DNA of 64,000 nt from Aradus depressus (taxonomy: Eukaryota > Arthropoda > Insecta > Hemiptera > Aradidae): contig OY759214.1 in assembly GCA_963662175.1 (NCBI GenBank), positions 101,146,115 through 101,210,114 on the forward strand, read 5' to 3'. Positions 45,901 to 54,900 of this stretch are shown piece after piece. Position 1 is the first letter of the stretch. Every line of letters begins with the position of its first letter. Below the pieces are notes generated by a model. The model was not told the origin of the DNA and made no database searches. It worked only from the letters and a program-made list of their open reading frames with translations. The position numbers were made by a program, and so were the translations under genes.

Positions 45901-48900
45901 TTCCCGATTTCTTCAACCGTGTTGCGGCTTAACCCGGGTATATTCGTGCCGATGAAAATTCTTAAGATATATAGGGAAACAACTTCACGCAACTGAAGAA
46001 AGTGATTTTTGGTACCTGTCCCGTCATTACCGCAATTAATCGAAAGTAGAATTTATTACAATAATTAAAATATTCTATTATTTTTCTTTCTGATATTTTT
46101 CGAATGTGCTTCAGCATCTACTTCGACATTTATAAGGGTTTTGAAATTTCATGTCGATACATTCATTTCATCGGCAGTTACTAGTTTGAATAACTCGGAG
46201 ACCCCCGTCGTCAACACCGTTACAGCCTGAAAATGAGTGTAGTTACCTGTAATCTTTGTACACCTCCTGAGGTAGAGATAGATGAGCTGGGGACAGTTTC
46301 GGACGATAACTCGGAGACCCCCGTCGTCAACAGCATTACAGTCTGAAAATAAACGAATAGCATTACAAATTGTCCAAATTAAAATATATATATATAGATG
46401 CGAACTAGGCGGCCGCTCACAGCGGCGAAATCTAGGATGCGGCACAGCGGTAGACGACTTAATCTATTTTTTATAAAGGTGCTTAAATCATATTTTCATT
46501 TATTATTAATAATAAATATTCTTATTTAAAAATGCATATATGTCATCATGAGCGAGTTGGTGTGACTCATGCCTGAGCTTTAACTACGAGGTCATATCGC
46601 CTACTACCAGAGCGCTCTTTCATCACTTTGGTGGACATGAGCCCGACTCTACTGTGGGAGTCCTAAATTTTGCCTACCCAAGGTTTAGTTACCTAAACTT
46701 AACGAGTACCTGACAACGCCAGGCTCAGGACCGTCGCTTATCCTAAGGACGGATTGCTCAAGTTTTTTTAAATTCCCAGATAAAATGAACTAAGCGCCTC
46801 GGCCGGGTTTCGAACCCGCGATCTTGAACTCAATAGGCTAGCATAACGTCCCTCTTACCAAGTATATCTGAAGAAGTGAAACAGTTGAACTAGAATTGAC
46901 TGTTGGTGGAACGCAGGAAATAATAGTTAACCTGAAAATAATTTTGTAATAACTGGACCGGTATATGAGCCTTGTATTTCAAATGTCTGGTTATGTTATG
47001 CTAGGAGCGTTACTACTATTATTTAATTATTCAACATAACATAATTGTAAATAATTATTATTTAATTGTTCTAGTAGGATGCGGTACTTCCGAAACGAGT
47101 GATACATAACAATTAGCAGTTGTGTCATTGTTCATGCAGAACAAGGATATAATGGTTTAAATACCGGTCAGATCGAGGTACTGCAGCAGGAGTCTTCTTG
47201 GAGGTTCCGGTCCTGGGGTGACACTCACACAGGAGATCTGTACACATCCTAAACAAACAAATAAATAATTGAATTACAACATTTTAATATTTAATATTAA
47301 AAAAATTGTACTATAGTTAGTTATTGTGACTCATGGTCGGGATTTAACGAGGTCATATCGCCTACTAGAGCGCTCTATCGTCCGTCTGGTGAACATCCCG
47401 AATCCACTATGGGAGTCATAAATGTCACCTACTTTGGTTTATTCATCTATAACGGTCATTAACGAGTAACTGACATAGTACAGGCTCGGGACCATAGATT
47501 ACCATCCCGTCCGAAGGACGGCGTGCTCAAAGTTTTTTCAACTCCCAGATTAAAAACTTAAGGATCTCGGCCGGGTTTTGAACCCACGATCTTGAGCTAC
47601 ATTTTATTATATGTAGAATCACATCTTGAACATTAATGTAACAAAAAACATGCCAAGTTTTCCTGTACAAAAGACAAAGCTACTAAAATGATTGAGCTCG
47701 AAAAGCAGTGAGATGATTAAGAGAAGTGAGCAAATCTCTAAATTCCCCAACGATGGCTTAAACGTCAATGGCCAAGAGACCTCCTTAGCAGTAGCAGTGA
47801 CTAGTTACAAATGAGAGTAACTCTGAGACTAGGGAGTGTCATCACTTTTGACATTTTACTTTCACAACTATACGAAGTATAGGAGAAGTTATGTAATCGG
47901 CCAAAAATTCGATCCGGAGTTTTCAACGGAATCTTGTGTTGTTCAACCACTAGGTTCCAAAAATGAAAAAACAAATTCCCGATAGAATGAAAGTATCGAC
48001 ACGAAATATTATATGTCAATCCAGAACCCTCTAACGATGACACCTATTGTTTTTCAGACAAATCGACCGAAAGGAAGGGGTGGATTTGGGGGGAGGCTTA
48101 ACATAGAAACTCTAATAACTGATGATAGAATTAATGTATCGACACGAAATTTTATATGTGTGACCAAAACCCCATAGGGACAACAACTGTCGATTTTCCA
48201 CCAAATCGGGTAAATTGGAGGGGAGATTAGGGAGATGCTTAACTCAAATACTCGTAATAACTGCCGCTGTAATGAATGTATCTACACTTTTAGTATGAGG
48301 ATTTAGAAGACCTTATGTAAGTCAACTGTTGAATATTAGCGCAAACTGTCGACTGGTTTTGGCGGGGGAGCGACAAGTTATGTAATTCATTCTGGGGAAG
48401 TACATTGCCAGTGATCTACCTACGAATTTTTTAGGTAGTTATCCAACGCAATAGGAAAAAAATTTCAAATAAAATAGTAAACATACCATGTTAATTACTT
48501 TATTAAAAATTTTAAATATTTTTAAAAACTCCTTTAAAAAATATTAATAACGCCATTTCTGAAAGAATTGTTTTATAAAGTTTATACACTGCCGCAAATA
48601 AAATATTTTTCTATTTTCAATTATTCAATACATTTTCAGATAAAAGCATGCCCTCTACTTCTCTTTACTAAATAGGAAAAAATGTCAGTAGTTTTTTCAG
48701 TTCGACAAATTAATAGCGAATTTCAAAAATGTATGACTAAAGATCAAATAATAATAAATACTAGTCAATTAAAAGACAAACAATCAATGTTTATAAAGTT
48801 TTAACCTCAGTTATAGGTTAGGTTAGGTTAGGTTTTATGACTCATGCCCACTCTGGTGGACATGAGCCCGACCCTACTGCGGAAGTCCTAAATTTTGCCT

Positions 48901-51900
48901 ACCCTAAATTTTTATTCACCTAGGGCAGGGGTCTTTTACGAGTATCTGACATCGTACAGGCTCGGGACCATCGCTTAACGTCCCATCCGAAGGACGGCGC
49001 GCTTAAGTTTATTTTACCTCCCAGATAAAATAAACTAAAGGCCTCGGTCGGGTTTCGAACCCACGCTCTTGAGCTCAGAAGACAAGCACGCATACCACTG
49101 AGCTACCGGCGCCCTCACCTCAGATATATGTTCATTGAACAATATGTTTGGCAGCGAAGCACTTTCTCTCTCAGTGTTCAATGATACAATTACAATATTT
49201 GTAAAATTCCCCAAAAGTACAAATGAATGCTACTATGTCTGAATGAAATCTACTATGAATAATGAAGTGAATTAAGTATTGAAAACTATTAATTGATGTG
49301 ACATTGTAGGCCCCTGAAGGACAACTGTTGAGGTTCTTCATCTGATTGTTTAAGACATGTATGGGCAACCTTTGACATGTTGCGGGCCAAGCTTTAGAGT
49401 GAAAATACGTTCGCGGGCCGCGTAGATGGTTCAAAATAAAATAACGTCGGACTTTAAAGTAGTGTTCATAATTTTTAGCGATAGATATCAGACATGAAAT
49501 AATAAGACAATGTTATTATAATACAATTTATTAAAATAACAAAATGAAATGAAAAAAAAAATAGGTACAATATTATAATTAAATCGTGAAATTTGGAATT
49601 ATTACACGAAAGTTAAGTAGAGACACCGAAATCAATGAGACACTTGAGCTTGAATTCGGGAAACTAATCCATTGATGTTTGGATTAATTCCACTGATACA
49701 AAGACGTAAAGAATTTTCCAAATTATCTTCAGTGAGCCTTGTACGATGTTTTGATTTATTAACTTTCATCATTGAAAAGAACTGTTCGCATTTATAAGTA
49801 CTGCCAAACGCAGAAATCAATCTTCTTGCGAATTTTCTAAGCTGCGGAAAATGGTCTTCTTCGAGGTATTTTTTGTAGAAATCGCACATTTTAGTCCATG
49901 TCTTCAAATTTAGATTTTAGGAGTGAGTTTTCGACATGAATTTTTCCTCACTCGCCTTTCTCACTCACTTGATTCCGCAGGATCAAGCAACAAACCCCAC
50001 CCTACTCGATCTTCCTAATTTGGAGTGAGTGTGAGTAAGTAGTGTAATATTATTATTTTTTTAAATTGGGTTTTTCAAAATGTCTCGCGGGCCGGACCAA
50101 ATCTTACAGCGGGCCGGTTGTTGCCCACATATGGTTTAAGACATGATGGATGGCATGATATCAAAAACACTTTTACTTTCGAGAACTGAGTCGATTTCAG
50201 AGCTCGGATTAGAATTATGATATACTCTATACAAATCGCTATAATCTCTATTCTGAAAGATAACCGTGTTATTTACCTATCTTCCTCATGTGCATTGCAT
50301 GTGACCCTTCTGTGTAAACAATACAGCTGGTGTATTTACCTTATATACAAGTATGTACATTATGCAACGTTACGTAAGGTAAGTCTCCCCTTTCCCTTTC
50401 TCGTCACGATGCGTCATGTTTCTTCCTTCTCAGAACAACACTCTTATAGTACGAAAACAGCTTTGAAATAAAATCCTCTCCTGTCCTAAATTTGCTAAAC
50501 ATGACATCATAAGTGTACGCTTATAAGACTGTTTTGAGTGAATCTCCGAAACTACCAAATGACTCGTCTATAAAAAAACTTCAGTGACCAAAGAAATAAG
50601 ACCAGCAACAAAGTTTCACAACATATTTCTAAGGACAACTGAAGTCTTTAGATCAAATATTACTCACAAGAATAAATAGTGATAGAATTAGTTAGTTACT
50701 GTGATTCATGTCCGGGCTTAACAACGAGGTTATATCGCCTACTACCAGAGCGCACTTTCGTCGCTCTGGTGGATATGAGCCTACCTGGGTTTATTCACCT
50801 ATTCATCGCGCAGACTCGGGACCATTGCTTAACTTCCCATCCGAAGAACGAGGTGGTCAAGGTTTTTTCCTCTCCCAGATAAAAAAAAAAAATTTAAGAG
50901 CTTTGGCCGGGTTTCAAACCCGCGATCTTGAGGAGCACAGGAGGCTAGCAAGCATCCCTGAGCTACCGGCTCCCTCTCACAGATTTATTCTTTCAACTAT
51001 TTTTACTTTCTTTTACCTATAGTATATAGAAGTATTGTAATCGTGGGAAAATCCGAGTTCGAGTTTTCAACGGATTTTCACGACGAGATTGGAACTTTGT
51101 GAGAGCAGGGGAGGACAGGGTCTAAATACATTTTACAAGATACCGCTAGTAATTATGGCTTAATCAAAAATCACTTTAAATAATCAAGTTACAGAGAATA
51201 CGGAAAGGCACATTTTACTTGTAATAATTTTTTACGAAAGTCCCTCGATTTGAGAGATACATGCCGAAACCTGTCCTAAAATGTCGTTTGCATGATTTAC
51301 GCAAAAACGGTTAGTATCGAAATATTGGTGCTTACAGTAAACGTTTCTTATTAAATCTCAACTAACGAATTATCCCGAAATTTGAGACAGGTTTGAGATA
51401 GGTCCAACACAAACAAGATTATATCGCCCTAAAAATGTAAATTAAATTTCCAAAAGAATTTATTCAAAGTAATGTTTAAACGATGGTCCCGAGCCTCGTT
51501 AAAGACCTAAAAAAAATAATATATGTGATGAGGCCATAACAGGACTTTCTTATACCAACCACTTTCGCACAGACCATTCGCACTCAGCCTCCCCTCTCTC
51601 AAATTCATGTCATACTGGCATTATTGCGTATAAGAAAGTCACTATCAGAATCACGCTGTGCAGTGAAACAAATAAAACAGCTGATGCCAACACATTACTT
51701 TCATATACCCGGTAATGACAGTATGACATGAATATGAAAGGTGGGAGAGTGATCTGTACAAAAGTGGTTGATATGTTCGAAAGTTCTGCTGTGGCTACAT
51801 CACATATTTTTATATTTTGTTGAGAAGAGTCGTCGAATGAAGTATTTTTTTCCAATACTTTTTATTTTTCAATAGCTCATAATAAAGTAATATATAATTT

Positions 51901-54900
51901 GGGGACGCCCGTTGTTTGCCTTTTGTGCTCAAGAACGCGGGTTCAAACCCGGCTGAGGCCCTTGGGGTTTTTTTTTATCTGAGAGATATCAAACATTGAG
52001 TACGCCGTCCTTCGGTGGTTTTGAGCCTGTGCAATGTCAGGTACTAGTTAAGACCCCTACCCTAAATAAACCTGGGTAAACAAAATTTAGGACTCCCAGA
52101 GTAAAACTTCCAAGAAAGTGCACTCACCAGTCCATCCAATATCTATCAAATTTTCTAATTAATTCTGCATATTATTAAACATTCTCATAATTAAAATGTC
52201 ATATTTTCTTAATTTTGAAAATCTGAAAGGATGTTTTGGTATTTAAACAGATAACTGTACTTCTTGAGATGTTTTTTGTAAATTCCTTATTGGGTGAGAT
52301 TGCGAAGATTGGCTAAATTAAGTATATGTATATAGGTTACATTTTTGGAGTGGAGAGGGGTGAGAAGGAGGGGGGAGGGGGCGCCTGGGGGGAGCTCACT
52401 ATGTTAATGAAGTGGACCTCGATTCGTACAATCGATACATCGACAATGTGGCTATCAGTTACACAATCTAAACGCCGTGAGGAGCAATGGACCGGTTCTT
52501 CAAGAAGGGCGAAACGCTTCAATCTGAGTCAGCCAACAGCATGGGTTCGGTCGTTTATAATTTTTATATTTACTTATTTTTAAGGTGCTCAACAACATGT
52601 TCAGCACAAGCTTGCTCGGCAGCGCATTCTTCTCTCCCTCTCTCTTCTTCACAGCAAGTTCATAAGACCCGTATGCTTTATCACTACCATGTTGTCAATG
52701 ATAGAGGGTTTTGTTCCCTAAAGCTTCAATTAAGCTTTTCCGGACCTGGCGGACATGGAGCATACCTTGCAGACCTCACTCAGTCATATATTCAGAAACC
52801 GTCACCCGCACCAGGAGGATCTAGCTATAAAATAAGACTCATCTAGCCGATCGCCACATATAGTTAGGAACCTGACCTCTAAACACATGAAGACCGTGAG
52901 AGGGTTTTAGCGTAACTAAGTGACTTCCATGGAAATAGAATATTGCTCTAAATTGCTCCGGATGCACTGTAGCGCACGCAATAAATGCATGAGAAGTGAA
53001 CTTTCAAGTTAATCCAAACATTTTATAAATAATCAAACTAGTTGGTTATTCCGATATACTACTAGCTACTCACCGGTGATGTCGAGATGACTCAAGTTGA
53101 CAGCCCTGGAGACGAGCTCGAAGAGGGCTGAGTCAGTGATGGCAGTACACCCATGAAGTTGGACCCAGGCCAGGTCGGGGCATCTCCGAGCCATCATTGT
53201 CACCCCCTTGTCACTCATCCAAGCCCCCTCCCCCAGTACCACCTTCCTCAGTCCCGCACGTCCTGCCGAGCTGCACAGTCGACGAACGATACATCTGCAA
53301 GAAAAAAAAATAAAATAAAATATCCAGATATAATCCGTTTTAGCTGACATGAGCTTGCACTCGCTTCCCCCACTCTAATTCCTCTCCTCACTCATCACAG
53401 ATCATGTATGGCATGGGAACAGACGTGAAAGGTAATTAGCAAAATCTTAAAGCTTCAGGGTACAGAATAACAAAAAAAATAAAATAAAAAACTTGCTTAC
53501 TCCACCCGACAACTTAGAGGCTAAAGGAATACTGGCACAGCTCAAAGTGGTGGGGATAGCAAGTTTCACTCTCACTATCTACATGCAGACAACAAACAAA
53601 ATAATACACTCAATATCTACAATAACAATAAAATAAATGTAATTTTCATTTTAATTCGAATGAATGTTGTTTGTAAGTAGATAGTGAGAGTGAACCTTGC
53701 AATCCCCACTCTTTTGAGTTCTGCCAGTATTCCTTTAGCCTCTACACATTAGGGGTGGAGTAAGCAATATTTTTATTTTGTTACTTTGTATCCTGATGCT
53801 TTACGATTTTGCTAGTTACCTTCCATTACTTTTTTATATGTATTCCTTCATAGATGTACCATGGATGATGCGCTGTTTATATAAGAAAAGTAATTACGTT
53901 TTCAATCTACAGCAACACAAATAATTCACCGCCATTTAAAAAAAAAACAAGACTTTTTAATATATAGGTACGGGGCAGACAGAAGTTTAATCTTAGTGAG
54001 AAGATGATCCATCTCGGCAAGTGTTGGGCAGGGTGTGCTGCTGGTTGATCCATTATCATGAACCTTGACAGGCTTGTCAATGTCTTAGCAGCCACCCACT
54101 CTACCGCTAGTCTCATTACAGCACACATGACAGCTCTTCATATGTTGACAGCTTCCTGCCATCAACTAACTGGGTAGGCATGTCCAATCATTGGGTCAAC
54201 AAGTGAAAATTTAATGCTGCCAATATAAATTAAAACACCGATAATTACTTTTTTTTTTTTTTTTTTTGGAAATCATCCCTTTAACAAAAATTGGTCTATT
54301 ACAGCAAATTTTGCAAAAGTTATGACGAAACTTTTTTTACGATTAGAGCTTTCAAATGACCTGGACCATTTACCTCAAAAGTTGACATCTTTACTTTAAA
54401 AGCTTTTGGAGCTAAATCGTACATTTTATCCAAAAGTTTCAAAAATAGAAGTGGCCCAACTTGCCTTTTTTTCATCCAGTTATGCAAGATTTCATCCCGG
54501 AAACTTCAAAATTAATAATAATATAATATTATAATAGAATGAAACCAAATTGGAAGCATTATTCACAAAGTTCAACCAACCGTTGTTTGAAATCCATCCG
54601 TTAGTTGAGGAGACGTACAGAAATTTGGTATGGTCTAATTTTGATCCTAAGGTCATTTACATTACTTTCCTTACAGGAAAATAAATGAGTATACAAATAA
54701 TAATAATAACAATAAATTTTAAGTTCAATTTATTATGAAACCTTCACCTAATTACATTTAAGAAAATCATTTTACTGTATAAAAGTTAATGTGTAGGTTG
54801 ACTAGAAACATATCCAACGATTGACTTGGTGTGTTTGCTAGCATTATGACTTTTTATTTATATATTTACAACGGCATAATAACATTTGCCATTAGCAATT

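Noticed and set aside
48816..48840. TTAGG run as an interstitial telomere
   Set aside because: It is the 3' tail of a SINE copy bounded by target duplications and has only four units.
52487..52846. 119-codon plus frame in an FBXL7 intron
   Set aside because: No recognised domain, no splice or promoter context. Listed only as part of the intron description.
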